Positions 18,588 to 25,787 of a DNA stretch of 33,925 nt are shown here, piece by piece. Numbering within the stretch: position 1 is the stretch's first letter; every line of letters begins with the position of its first letter. The stretch is from positions 1 to 33,925 of IMG/VR virus record IMGVR_UViG_3300037159_000009; one strand, given 5' to 3'. The notes beneath the pieces were generated by a model that was not told where the DNA came from, did no database searches, and saw nothing but the letters and a program-made list of their open reading frames with translations. A program made the position numbers and the translations under genes. Source of the DNA: a virus.

Positions 18588-19963
18588 GCAAGTTCACGCC
18601 GCGTGAGTACCAAAATCTCATGACCCATTTCATACTGGAGAATGAGAGATGCAACCTCTTCGTCCCAATGGGACTTGGTAAATCGGCGGCCACGCTAGCG
18701 GCTCTTGAATCTTTGGCCTTAGCGGATGACGCGCCGGTTTTGATCATCGCGCCGGTGCGCGTCGCACAAAGCACCTGGCCGGACGAAGTGAAAAAATGGG
18801 GGTTTGATCTGCCGGTGACTCCGATACTCGGATCGGCTCAAGACCGTACTATTGCTTTGCGGCGAGACACGCCGCTCTACTCGATAAATTACGAATGGCT
18901 ACCTCAACTAGTCGATCACTACAAGTACAACCCGCGCCCGTGGCCCTTCAAGACCATCGTAGCGGACGAGGTAACGAAGCTGAAGGGCTTCCGCACGCGG
19001 CAAGGCACGAAGCGTGCCAAGGCGCTCGCGGAAGTCGCGCACAAGAAAGTAGATCGTTGGATCGGGCTCACCGGGACACCGGCGCCCAATGGGTTGAAAG
19101 ATTTGTGGGGGCCGATGTGGTTCGTGGATGGCGGCCAGAGGCTCGGGAAAAGTTTTACAGCTTTCTCGGAAAGGTGGTTTCGAAAGAACTATGACGGCTT
19201 TGGCCTAGAACCGCTGCCGCATGCGCAGGAAGAGATTCAGGGTTTGATAAGCGATGTTTGCTTATCCCTCGATGCGAAGGACTATTTCGATTTGAAAGAA
19301 CCGATTCGAAACCGCATTGAAGTGCAGTTGCCCGCGAAAGCCATGCGCCAGTACCGCGATATGGAGAAGAAGATGTTCCTAGAGCTCGAAGGAAACTTAG
19401 GACCGACAGAAATCGAAGCGCTGAACGCCGCCAGCAAGACGCAAAAATGTTTACAGCTTGCGAATGGCGCCATTTACACCGACGAAGCGAAACACTGGCA
19501 GGAGGTTCACGATGCGAAGATCCAAGCCCTTGACGACATTGTGGAAGAGGCAGGAGGTGCACCCGTTTTGGTTGCTTACCATTTCAAGCATGATCTTGCT
19601 CGTCTTACTGCCGCTTTTCCTCGCGGCCGCGTGCTTGATGCCAATCCAGAAACTATCAGGGCTTGGAACAAAGGGAAGATTCCTATTCTTTTTGCTCATC
19701 CTGCTAGTGCTGGGCATGGCCTCAATTTGCAAGACGGGGGGAACATCCTTGTCTTTTTCTCAGTGAACTGGAATCTTGAAGAGCATCAACAGATCATCGA
19801 ACGCATCGGGCCGACTCGCCAGGCGCAAGCGGGGCATAACAGACCGGTGTTTCTGCACTACATCTTGGCGCATGACACCGTAGATTTAGATGTGATGGAC
19901 CGGTTGGAAACTAAGGCGTCCGTACAGGACATTTTGATGAAAGCTATGAAGAGGAGAAAGTAA
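18584..19963 (+). CDS. SNF2/DEAD-type DNA helicase or translocase
   Basis: From ATG 18584 the 459-residue protein has Walker A VPMGLGKSA at 27-35, motif II VADEVTKLKG (DEVT instead of the usual DEAH), motif III LTGTPAPNG, and in the second lobe HGLNLQDGGNILVFF and the arginine region QQIIERIGPTRQAQ. These are the features of SNF2-family phage helicases next to VRR-NUC. It should unwind or translocate during replication, repair or recombination. The frame open from 18533 is a shadow N-terminus. It is coupled at both ends. Confidence 0.9.
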   Translation: MSKFTPREYQNLMTHFILENERCNLFVPMGLGKSAATLAALESLALADDAPVLIIAPVRVAQSTWPDEVKKWGFDLPVTPILGSAQDRTIALRRDTPLYSINYEWLPQLVDHYKYNPRPWPFKTIVADEVTKLKGFRTRQGTKRAKALAEVAHKKVDRWIGLTGTPAPNGLKDLWGPMWFVDGGQRLGKSFTAFSERWFRKNYDGFGLEPLPHAQEEIQGLISDVCLSLDAKDYFDLKEPIRNRIEVQLPAKAMRQYRDMEKKMFLELEGNLGPTEIEALNAASKTQKCLQLANGAIYTDEAKHWQEVHDAKIQALDDIVEEAGGAPVLVAYHFKHDLARLTAAFPRGRVLDANPETIRAWNKGKIPILFAHPASAGHGLNLQDGGNILVFFSVNWNLEEHQQIIERIGPTRQAQAGHNRPVFLHYILAHDTVDLDVMDRLETKASVQDILMKAMKRRK

Positions 19964-20307
19964 TGGCAAACATGAGCATTGAGTGGTACCAGGAAATAGA
20001 AAGGAAGGTTCGTCAGAGCGAAAATCGCCTCTGGCAAATCGAACAACACGTCCACATCCACTATCCGCACAACGAAGCTGCGATGAAGGAAGCCGCTGCC
20101 AAGCAGCAGGCGCTATCGCAGTACCCACTTGGCGTGTCCCCCGGAAACCCCGACCGCGTACCGATGCGCAGCGACGTAGAAGCGATCCTGACGATGACGG
20201 CGTTTTGCAAGCGCCTGCTCGACACCCACGATCTGGCGTACGCTGTCACACTGGAAGTACGCAACGAGGCGCGCCGCGCGCTTGCTCTTAAGGAGAGGGA
20301 AGTATGA
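19963..20307 (+). CDS. 114-aa hypothetical protein
   Basis: The protein begins MANMSIEWYQEIERKVRQ and forms an amphipathic helix to about residue 55, then a Pro-rich turn (LGVSPGNPDRVPMRSD) and two more helices (EAILTMTAFCKRLLDTHD, LEVRNEARRALALKE). ATG 19963 shares one base with the helicase TAA (TAATG), and its stop overlaps the next gene. It looks helical throughout with no known domain. It may be a helicase accessory factor. Confidence 0.7.
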   Translation: MANMSIEWYQEIERKVRQSENRLWQIEQHVHIHYPHNEAAMKEAAAKQQALSQYPLGVSPGNPDRVPMRSDVEAILTMTAFCKRLLDTHDLAYAVTLEVRNEARRALALKEREV

Positions 20308-20522
20308 GCAAAGCCTACGAAAGCAAAGACATCCTGCGTCGCGGAAAAGGCCAAGAGAAAGAGATACAGGAGTTCTTCAAAGCGTCGAGCATCCAGCGTC
20401 TGAAGCAAGACGCTGAAGCGCGAATTGCGGTTATCGAATTGCGAGAGATCAACACGCAACGTCGCATGCAGGATCAACGCGATTTAGACGCTGACTATCG
20501 CAATTACGTGATGCCTGTTTAG
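20304..20522 (+). CDS. 72-aa charged helical protein ending the replication operon
   Basis: The protein begins MSKAYESKDILRRGKGQE and is almost entirely a charged helix (EIQEFFKASSIQRLKQDA), ending NYVMPV. AAGGAGAGGG before ATG 20304 is a strong ribosome site. It ends within four bases of the convergent Rz gene, with no terminator between, so the transcripts of both strands probably overlap here. No family recognised. Confidence 0.7.
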   Translation: MSKAYESKDILRRGKGQEKEIQEFFKASSIQRLKQDAEARIAVIELREINTQRRMQDQRDLDADYRNYVMPV

Positions 20523-21031
20523 CGCCCGATAAACCCTTGATCTTGCAGGCTCTTCACGTACGCCTGAAGGGCTGCAAGCTTGTCTATCTCCGCTTGGTCG
20601 TCTGCGGCTACTTGGATAATGCCGCTTGCAACCGTTGGGTCGAGGTCAGCACTGGCGGCGCCGTCATCAACACTGCCGGAGGAGGAGGAGCCTTGACCGC
20701 TACTGGCGGCAGTACAACCGGTGACGTGGACGCGCAGCCGTTGAGCGCCGCTAGCAAGCTGAGCCCGCAAAGCAAGAGTGTCTTTCGCATGATTCGATAC
20801 CTCAGTGGTGTATTGGGCTTCAACAGAAGCAACTTGGCCTTCTGCGGCTTGCTGTTTGACTACGGCCGCCGCGAGCGCCGCTGCCGATGCTGCGTTGATC
20901 TTGGCAAGATCCGCTTGATGTGAAGCTTGTTCGCGCGCCAGCGCCGCGCCGTCTATCTTGTGCGTGACGCCTCCGGCAAGAGCAGCGCCAAGCAGCGCCG
21001 CCGCGAGGCCGGTGATTAGGTAGGGGCTCAT
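20519..21031 (-). CDS. Rz: Rz-like inner-membrane spanin
   Basis: The 170-residue protein has an N-terminal membrane anchor (LITGLAAALLGAALAG, residues 5-20), a long Ala/Gln-rich helical stretch predicted to be a coiled coil, and a Gly/Ser/Asp-rich linker. This layout is that of i-spanins, which join the outer-membrane partner to break the envelope after murein loss. The o-spanin is nested in an alternative frame. It follows the holin and endolysin, with its ATG overlapping the holin stop (ATGA). Confidence 0.8.
   Translation of the reverse strand: MSPYLITGLAAALLGAALAGGVTHKIDGAALAREQASHQADLAKINAASAAALAAAVVKQQAAEGQVASVEAQYTTEVSNHAKDTLALRAQLASGAQRLRVHVTGCTAASSGQGSSSSGSVDDGAASADLDPTVASGIIQVAADDQAEIDKLAALQAYVKSLQDQGFIGR
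20608..20790 (-). CDS. Rz1: Rz1-like outer-membrane spanin lipoprotein
   Basis: From ATG 20790 the 60-residue protein has a signal peptide ending in a lipobox (LLAALNGC, Cys 19) and a Pro-rich mature part (VVLPPVAVKAPPPPAVL). It lies wholly within Rz in another frame, the classic nested spanin layout. It should be lipid-anchored in the outer membrane and bind Rz. The open frame to 20832 is a shadow extension; the signal peptide start decides in favour of 20790. Confidence 0.8.
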   Translation of the reverse strand: MRKTLLLCGLSLLAALNGCASTSPVVLPPVAVKAPPPPAVLMTAPPVLTSTQRLQAALSK

Positions 21032-21237
21032 TGGTCATCCTTGTGCTGGTTGTCCCTCGCGGGGCCAAACCGAAGTTCGATTAGTTTGTCAGTGGACATG
21101 TGGAGGCCGACCACGCCAAGATACACGGCCCATATTTCAGCAGACGCGATGCTTACCCAATTCGCTTTGACAAAGCAGATCGTCGCTGCCAGGTAGGCGA
21201 TGTTCGACCACCACGCTATTCCCGTCGAAGCTTTCAC
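21028..21237 (-). CDS. Holin-like protein with two membrane segments
   Basis: From GTG 21237, which overlaps the lysozyme stop as GTGA, the 69-residue protein begins MKASTGIAWWSNIAYLAA and has two hydrophobic segments (about residues 10-27 and 34-50) and a charged tail ending DNQHKDDQ. This fits a class II holin, which would release the signal-less lysozyme. A longer frame reaches an ATG at 21315, but that N-terminus is basic and read over lysozyme codons. Its order lysozyme-holin-spanin is less common than holin-first. Confidence 0.6.
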   Translation of the reverse strand: MKASTGIAWWSNIAYLAATICFVKANWVSIASAEIWAVYLGVVGLHMSTDKLIELRFGPARDNQHKDDQ

Positions 21238-21668
21238 GGCGTGTTGAACAACGCTTGTTCTGCTGCGCGCCGACGCGTCAAGCCCGCTACGGGTTGCCCG
21301 CCGGCCTGGTTCCATCGAGGGAACTGAAGCGCGGCGCCCGCGTAGTCGCCAGCATTCAGCAACTTCAGCATGGTCGAGCTTTGGAAGTTCCCGCTTCCCG
21401 CGTTGAACACGAAGTCCACAAGCGCGTCGAACTGGTTTTGAGTCAACGCCACGGTGACCGCCTTCTGCACCACGCTAACCGCCCACTGAACGTCCGCTAG
21501 CAGCCACGCGGCGGCTTGCGCTTGCGTGCAAGTGTCACCCGCCTCCACGCCCGCCGTGTGCCCGTAGCCAAGCGTCCAGATGCCTGCTGAGTCCTGGTAA
21601 GCATTGAGACGGCACCCTTCGAACTCTTCGGTGAGTGCCAAGCCCGTGTATTGAAGGTTGTCGTTCAT
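21234..21668 (-). CDS. GH24 T4-type lysozyme (endolysin)
   Basis: From ATG 21668 (ATGA overlap with upstream gene) the 144-residue protein has the E-8-D/C-5-T catalytic triad, Glu 17, Asp 26 and Thr 32, in LTEEFEGCRLNAYQDSAG followed by IWTLGYGHT. The C-terminal part (LVDFVFNAGSGNF, then PRWNQAGGQPVAGLTRRR) is the conserved phage lysozyme end. It cleaves the glycan bonds of peptidoglycan. There is no signal peptide or SAR segment, so export depends on a holin. An extended frame to 21749 is a shadow. Confidence 0.95.
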   Translation of the reverse strand: MNDNLQYTGLALTEEFEGCRLNAYQDSAGIWTLGYGHTAGVEAGDTCTQAQAAAWLLADVQWAVSVVQKAVTVALTQNQFDALVDFVFNAGSGNFQSSTMLKLLNAGDYAGAALQFPRWNQAGGQPVAGLTRRRAAEQALFNTP

Positions 21669-21859
21669 TTGCCGATGAACCCATGAGTTTTCGAATAGGC
21701 GTAGGCCAAACCCGCAATGGCGGCGGAGGCTAGGCCGCTCATTGTCCACTTACCGAACTGCGCCCACTGTTTATCCAGCCATTCGTTAAGCGCTTCTTTC
21801 ATCGCGGCTTTCGCCTCTTCCTTCGTAAGCTGGCCCATATAGGTCATGACTCCGTACAT
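21665..21859 (-). CDS. 64-aa protein with C-terminal membrane segment, possible holin
   Basis: From ATG 21859 (AAAGGAG eight bases upstream) the protein has an amphipathic charged helix (TKEEAKAAMKEALNEWLD) and one hydrophobic segment (MSGLASAAIAGLAYAY) near the end. It is placed first in the lysis cassette, just before the lysozyme, a usual holin location. With the two-segment protein at 21028-21237 it may form a holin/antiholin pair; which is which cannot be told. Confidence 0.65.
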   Translation of the reverse strand: MYGVMTYMGQLTKEEAKAAMKEALNEWLDKQWAQFGKWTMSGLASAAIAGLAYAYSKTHGFIGK

Positions 21860-21876
21860 TTTGACGCTCCTTTTGT

Positions 21877-22155
21877 TTATGCCGCTACTACGGCATCGGT
21901 TGAGTAAACACGCCACGCCCCGTTGCTGAAATAGACCGGCACCCCCGTACCGCTGCCCGCTCCCTCTCCGACCTTCCGGCCGTTGGTTGCGTATGCTTGT
22001 TGGCTTACAATTGGGTTATTCGGCAGAGTTGCTACCGTAAAGCTGCCGAGGTTGCCGGCCCCGAACAATTTGAAGAGAGTGAAAAACCACGTTTGCCAAG
22101 GTGGATCTTCAAACTTGGATTTTGGATCAGGCGGCGGACTGAGCTTGTATTGCAT
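21877..22155 (-). CDS. Small phage structural-type protein (GTGVPVYFSNGAWRV end)
   Basis: The 92-residue protein begins MQYKLSPPPDPKSKFEDP and ends with VGEGAGSGTGVPVYFSNG, then AWRVYSTDAVVAA. The C-terminal pattern (GSGTGVPVYFSNGAWRV) is shared by short virion proteins of podoviruses that I recall, and it may be an adhesion or capsid accessory domain. It starts two bases after the ATP-grasp gene ends. Ribosome site is weak, so it is probably coupled. The exact role is unknown. Confidence 0.7.
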   Translation of the reverse strand: MQYKLSPPPDPKSKFEDPPWQTWFFTLFKLFGAGNLGSFTVATLPNNPIVSQQAYATNGRKVGEGAGSGTGVPVYFSNGAWRVYSTDAVVAA

Positions 22156-22156
22156 T

Positions 22157-23470
22157 TTAGTAATGCCACTCTAAGGCGTAACCGAGTTCCTGGAGCACAG
22201 GCAAGTCGCGCTCGAGCTTCTCGCCAATGTCATCCCTCCAGCCGGGCGAATGCGGTATCTCGATTGTCTTGAGCGCGCGCTTGGCGCGCTTGGCGGCACC
22301 GTGAATATCGAAATCCGTACCAGTCGCTACAAGCACGTAATCGCCGCACGTGACCGGCCCTTTCTTGTAGACGATCTTGTCGTCTTCTTCGTCGGGCACT
22401 TCGCCGAGCATCACTTCGCAGAAGTGGATGTCTTCCGTCACCAGGCGATCGGTGTTGTAGATCGCGTAACCGGTCGCGTTGCGTTTCGTGTACGCAGTGA
22501 AGGGGTAGTCAGGGATGGTCACCACGACGCCCACGGCGGTCTCATCAAGCACTTCGAGCGTGTCCTCGCCGTGCAGCGCGTCGAGCATCCATTGTGCAGG
22601 GTCGCCTACGTGCAGCGCGGTCTGGATAATGAAGCAAGGCCACCCCGGGCGGCTAGTCGCTTCCAGGGGCCACGGAACGCCTTTGTCGTCGATAATCGCA
22701 GCCATGTCGAAGTAACCGCGAAAGTTGATCGAATGGAGGTAGGAGGTCAACGGCGTGAGCAGCTTGTCAACAAGCTTGGACTCTTTGACGTACCGCATAA
22801 CCGTGCCCTGCTCGCCGGTGTTCACGCCCGTGTCGCCCGGCAAGTGCTTCTTGTGTTCGATGTTCTCCAAAAACCATTTCGACCATCCATTCTTACCGAA
22901 CCAACCGCCAACCGCCATCTCAATACCGCGAACGAATGGCTGGAGAATGAACCCCTGCGTTTGCGGTTGCTCTTTCTTCCAGCGGTCAAGCATGCCGATC
23001 ATGTCGCGCGGGCTCTTGCTCACGTAGGAAAGCGCTTTGTCTACGTCGCCGTTCGGCTTGCTGACAAAGCGCTCCATCGTTTCACTGACGTGCTTTTTCG
23101 CGGTATCGTAGTCTTTGAATTCCTGCGAAGGCATCGTTTTGATGCCGACCTTCTTGAAAAGCGCTTGCCCTGCTTGCCGGTTCAACTCGAGATCCGCACC
23201 AGCCTTGTTCGGGCCGAAGATCGGATAGCCTTTCTTGAAATAAGGCTCCATGTCTTCCATCAGATTCGCGTTGTCGCTCGTTACGATCAGATCCGCCCAC
23301 CCCATATGCGCGCGCCAGTCCGCGACTTTGGAAACGTACCCGTCGCCGATAGGGTTGCGCTTCTCGTTGTCGCGCGGCATTACCCACAAGCGCACATCGT
23401 GGCCGGCGTCGATGCATTTCATGCTGAAGTCCAGCATGCCGCCGATACAGTCCACAAGCAGAATTTTCAC
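22157..23470 (-). CDS. PurD-like ATP-grasp ligase
   Basis: The 437-residue protein starts at GTG 23470 (AGGA six bases before) with MKILLVDCIGGMLDFSMK and follows the GARS (phosphoribosylamine-glycine ligase) layout: a small N-terminal domain, then YPIFGPNKAGADLELN, LFKKVGIKTMPSQEF, and the ATP-grasp core with LPGDTGVNTGEQGTVMRY, the equivalent of the PurD DTGPNTGG loop. The expected LEFNxRFGDPE metal site is LEATSRPGWPC here, keeping Glu but losing the Asn and GDPE. It should ligate an amine or amino acid to a carboxylate with ATP, but the substrate probably differs from PurD. It is in a virion/lysis operon, an odd place for a purine enzyme. Confidence 0.75.
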   Translation of the reverse strand: MKILLVDCIGGMLDFSMKCIDAGHDVRLWVMPRDNEKRNPIGDGYVSKVADWRAHMGWADLIVTSDNANLMEDMEPYFKKGYPIFGPNKAGADLELNRQAGQALFKKVGIKTMPSQEFKDYDTAKKHVSETMERFVSKPNGDVDKALSYVSKSPRDMIGMLDRWKKEQPQTQGFILQPFVRGIEMAVGGWFGKNGWSKWFLENIEHKKHLPGDTGVNTGEQGTVMRYVKESKLVDKLLTPLTSYLHSINFRGYFDMAAIIDDKGVPWPLEATSRPGWPCFIIQTALHVGDPAQWMLDALHGEDTLEVLDETAVGVVVTIPDYPFTAYTKRNATGYAIYNTDRLVTEDIHFCEVMLGEVPDEEDDKIVYKKGPVTCGDYVLVATGTDFDIHGAAKRAKRALKTIEIPHSPGWRDDIGEKLERDLPVLQELGYALEWHY

Positions 23471-23478
23471 GGAAGTCC

Positions 23479-23506
23479 TTGTATTCTATTTTGCATTTGC
23501 TATACT
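23479..23506 (+). promoter_or_regulatory. Repeated phage promoter, copy 4, inside the late operon
   Basis: TTGTAT (23479-23484), 16-base spacer, TATACT (23501-23506) with extended TGC; the block ATTTTGCATTTGCTATACT matches copies 1 and 2. It points against the late transcription and drives the cassette at 23531-23895. Confidence 0.75.
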
Positions 23507-23530
23507 TCGATCATTCAAACGGAGATCACC

Positions 23531-23836
23531 ATGAAACGAATTCTAGCATTTGCACTCCTGGCGCTGTCCGCCGCCGCGCACGCCGACGTTACGCTTATGG
23601 GTACGGCCGCAAACGCAGCAGGCGGAACGCTCGCTCTTTTTAAAAACGTTGACGAGTGCAACACGGGCGTCGGCGTCTTGCTGAAGTTACCTTTTACTAC
23701 GGGCATTCCCGGCTGCGTTACGTCGCTAGCCGCCGACGGTACAGTACATGTCTATTTTCAAAACGGGCTCGAAATGGACTATCCTGTTTCGATCTGGACT
23801 AAAGTACCGGTCAAAACTTCTGAAGGAGCAATGTAA
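23531..23836 (+). CDS. Secreted small protein encoded against the late operon
   Basis: The 101-residue protein has a signal peptide MKRILAFALLALSAAAHA (cleavage after residue 18). The mature 83 residues include two Cys (43 and 62) that could form a disulfide, and beta-rich segments (GTVHVYFQNGLEMD, VSIWTKVPVK). GGAG seven bases before ATG 23531 and a promoter 25 bases upstream make it an independent unit. It opposes the surrounding minus genes, the arrangement of a moron. It may alter the periplasm or outer membrane, for example superinfection exclusion; no family is recognised. Confidence 0.8.
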   Translation: MKRILAFALLALSAAAHADVTLMGTAANAAGGTLALFKNVDECNTGVGVLLKLPFTTGIPGCVTSLAADGTVHVYFQNGLEMDYPVSIWTKVPVKTSEGAM

Positions 23837-23895
23837 TGATCGCTTTCCTGTTCGTCGCCTTCCTTGTCGCTTTCTACTTGTGCGACAACAATTAA
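23836..23895 (+). CDS. 19-aa membrane micropeptide
   Basis: ATG 23836 shares a base with the preceding TAA (TAATG) and has GGAG nine bases upstream. The 19 codons begin MIAFLFVAFLVAFYL and end CDNN, a single hydrophobic helix. It ends four bases into the convergent minus gene. With the upstream secreted protein it forms a two-gene cassette. Such short membrane peptides occur in toxin or exclusion roles, but here this is only a guess. Confidence 0.55.
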   Translation: MIAFLFVAFLVAFYLCDNN

Positions 23896-25787
23896 CGACT
23901 GCCTTTTATGTCGGTTGACGCCGCCGCGCCGCCCGCAATCCGGCTCGCGCCCGCAAGCAGAATATCCATCACGTTTTTAGGCGCGCCGCCCGCTTTGATT
24001 TTCGCCAGGCCGCCGGGCTTCGCCGCCATCTGAATGATGTTGAGTGCTTGCTTCTCGGACATGCCTGTACCGGTAAGCAAGCGCGCGGTTGTGCCGACCA
24101 CGTGGCCGAGTCCGCCTACGACGTTGGCGGCATGTGACGCCATGCGAGATTCGTTCTCTTCGTGGAAAGCCGCCTGACGGTTGCCTCCTTTCGACATGTC
24201 GGCGGTAACTCGCTGGCGCGCAGCTTCCTTCTCGAACACCTTACGCACGTCGTTTGCACCTTTAGGACCGAGAACTTTCTCGACTTCGGGCGTGCGCAGC
24301 TTGTCCGCGATCTTCGTGAGCGAACCTTCCGTCATGCGGCTGTTGCCCGCCAGGTACTCATCTAGGCCGTTCAACATGCCTAAGCGTGCGTACTGCACCA
24401 TCTCCGGGTTGCCTTTGATCTTATCCCAAGCGGAGGTATCCGCCTTCTTGAGACCGAACGCGAATGCGTGGCCGAACTCTTGCGCGCCGATAACGCCCGA
24501 ACCGTAAGCGTTGCCCGCTGTAGGCGAATCGCCGCCCATGCGCGCCGCCAAGCCTTGAGCGCCCTTAGTAGCGTCAGACTGCTGGTCTTTAATCGCCTGC
24601 TGCGCAGCTTTCAACGTGCCGTAGCGAATCGACCCAGTACCTTCCTCTTGCGCGGCGTTGCCTATCGACTTCTGCAAGTCATCGAGGACGGCAGACGGGA
24701 TTTCCGATCCGGCTTTGTATTTCGGCGTATTCGCCACATCGGCAACGCCGGCCGCACGCGCGCCGCCGTAATCCTTCAAGGCTTTTGCGAGCAGCGGTGC
24801 AACTTCAGGGTGGTCGAGCGTCTTTTGCAATTCCGGCGTGATCGGCGCAATTTCGGCTTTCGAAGCGCTGTAGGCGGTTTTCGTTTGCTTGGAAAGATTG
24901 CCGAGGTCGTCAATCATTTGCTGCTTGACCTTGTCGAGCGGCCGCCCCTGCGCGACTTCGCCGGAGATGCGCCCGGACTGGCCTTCGGCGTCTTCACGCG
25001 TCGCGGTTCCCAAAGCTTGGCTTGTCTTGTTCGTTACCCCGCCGGCCTTGCCTACCGCTTCGGCCACCTTGGGCGAGAAGTCTGCCGCCCGCGCGTTAGG
25101 GTTCGTCTCGAGGAAGTTTTGCAAGTCGTCCATCGTCTTGCCTTCACTCTTGAGCGCCATCTTCACTTTCTCGAAAGCACCTTTCGAAGCGTCGATAGCG
25201 CCCATCTTTTCAAGAGCCGGCTTTGCGATCTTGCCGAGGTAGCCTGCCGCGCCGCCGATAGCGCCGCCCACTGCGGCACCCTTGGCAGCAGCCATTCCGC
25301 GCGTTGCTGCGTCGCCGCCCTCGCCTGCGCCTTGTAGCGCGCCCATAGCCGCGCCGCCGGTCGCGAGCCGCCCAATCGTACCTGCTACTCCGCTAACGCC
25401 AACAGTCGGAACGGCAGCGCTTTGTACGGCTGCCGCTGCCAGGTCGATACCGAACGCCGCCATCGGGTTATCGTGGTCGTAGTCCTTCTGCATCTGGCGC
25501 GTGACGTGCTCGGCCTGCTTGCCGAAGATAGCGCCGTCGAGATCCGCGCCGAAACCGAACGTCAACGACTGGTAGACCTTGTTGATTGCGGCGTCGGAAG
25601 TCGCAGACTTCTTCATTTTGCCGATCTGCTCATCCGCGCCGATAGCGCCACGGATGGTTTTCGGCTTGCCGGTCGCTTGCGGCGCAGGCGTGTTTTCTTC
25701 CGGCGGTGCTTGCGTGCCTGTCGTAGCGCGCCCCTGCGCGTCGGTAGTCGGGTTGGTGATCGGGCCCGTGTTGTCGATATCCGGCAT
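23892..25787 (-). CDS. Large internal virion/ejection protein, Ala/Gly-rich
   Basis: The 631-residue protein starts at ATG 25787, which shares a base with the TGA of the upstream transglycosylase gene; a TTG at 25790 is less likely. It has a disordered Asp/Thr/Pro N-terminus (DIDNTGPITNPTTDA), a Gly/Ala-rich stretch around residues 105-190 (AAAVQSAAVPTVGVSG, LATGGAAMGALQGAG) that could insert in membrane, and long helical parts. This pattern and its place after two other such genes fit a P22 gp16-like or T7-like ejection protein that forms part of the DNA channel through the envelope. No enzyme motif is seen. Confidence 0.65.
   Translation of the reverse strand: MPDIDNTGPITNPTTDAQGRATTGTQAPPEENTPAPQATGKPKTIRGAIGADEQIGKMKKSATSDAAINKVYQSLTFGFGADLDGAIFGKQAEHVTRQMQKDYDHDNPMAAFGIDLAAAAVQSAAVPTVGVSGVAGTIGRLATGGAAMGALQGAGEGGDAATRGMAAAKGAAVGGAIGGAAGYLGKIAKPALEKMGAIDASKGAFEKVKMALKSEGKTMDDLQNFLETNPNARAADFSPKVAEAVGKAGGVTNKTSQALGTATREDAEGQSGRISGEVAQGRPLDKVKQQMIDDLGNLSKQTKTAYSASKAEIAPITPELQKTLDHPEVAPLLAKALKDYGGARAAGVADVANTPKYKAGSEIPSAVLDDLQKSIGNAAQEEGTGSIRYGTLKAAQQAIKDQQSDATKGAQGLAARMGGDSPTAGNAYGSGVIGAQEFGHAFAFGLKKADTSAWDKIKGNPEMVQYARLGMLNGLDEYLAGNSRMTEGSLTKIADKLRTPEVEKVLGPKGANDVRKVFEKEAARQRVTADMSKGGNRQAAFHEENESRMASHAANVVGGLGHVVGTTARLLTGTGMSEKQALNIIQMAAKPGGLAKIKAGGAPKNVMDILLAGASRIAGGAAASTDIKGSR

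Noticed and set aside
22250-23530. Long plus-strand frame across the ATP-grasp gene
   Set aside because: It is the antisense of a conserved enzyme gene; only its last part, from ATG 23531 with signal peptide and ribosome site, is real.
24468-25337. 289-aa plus-strand frame
   Set aside because: Antisense to the ejection-protein gene, Arg-rich composition, no ribosome site.
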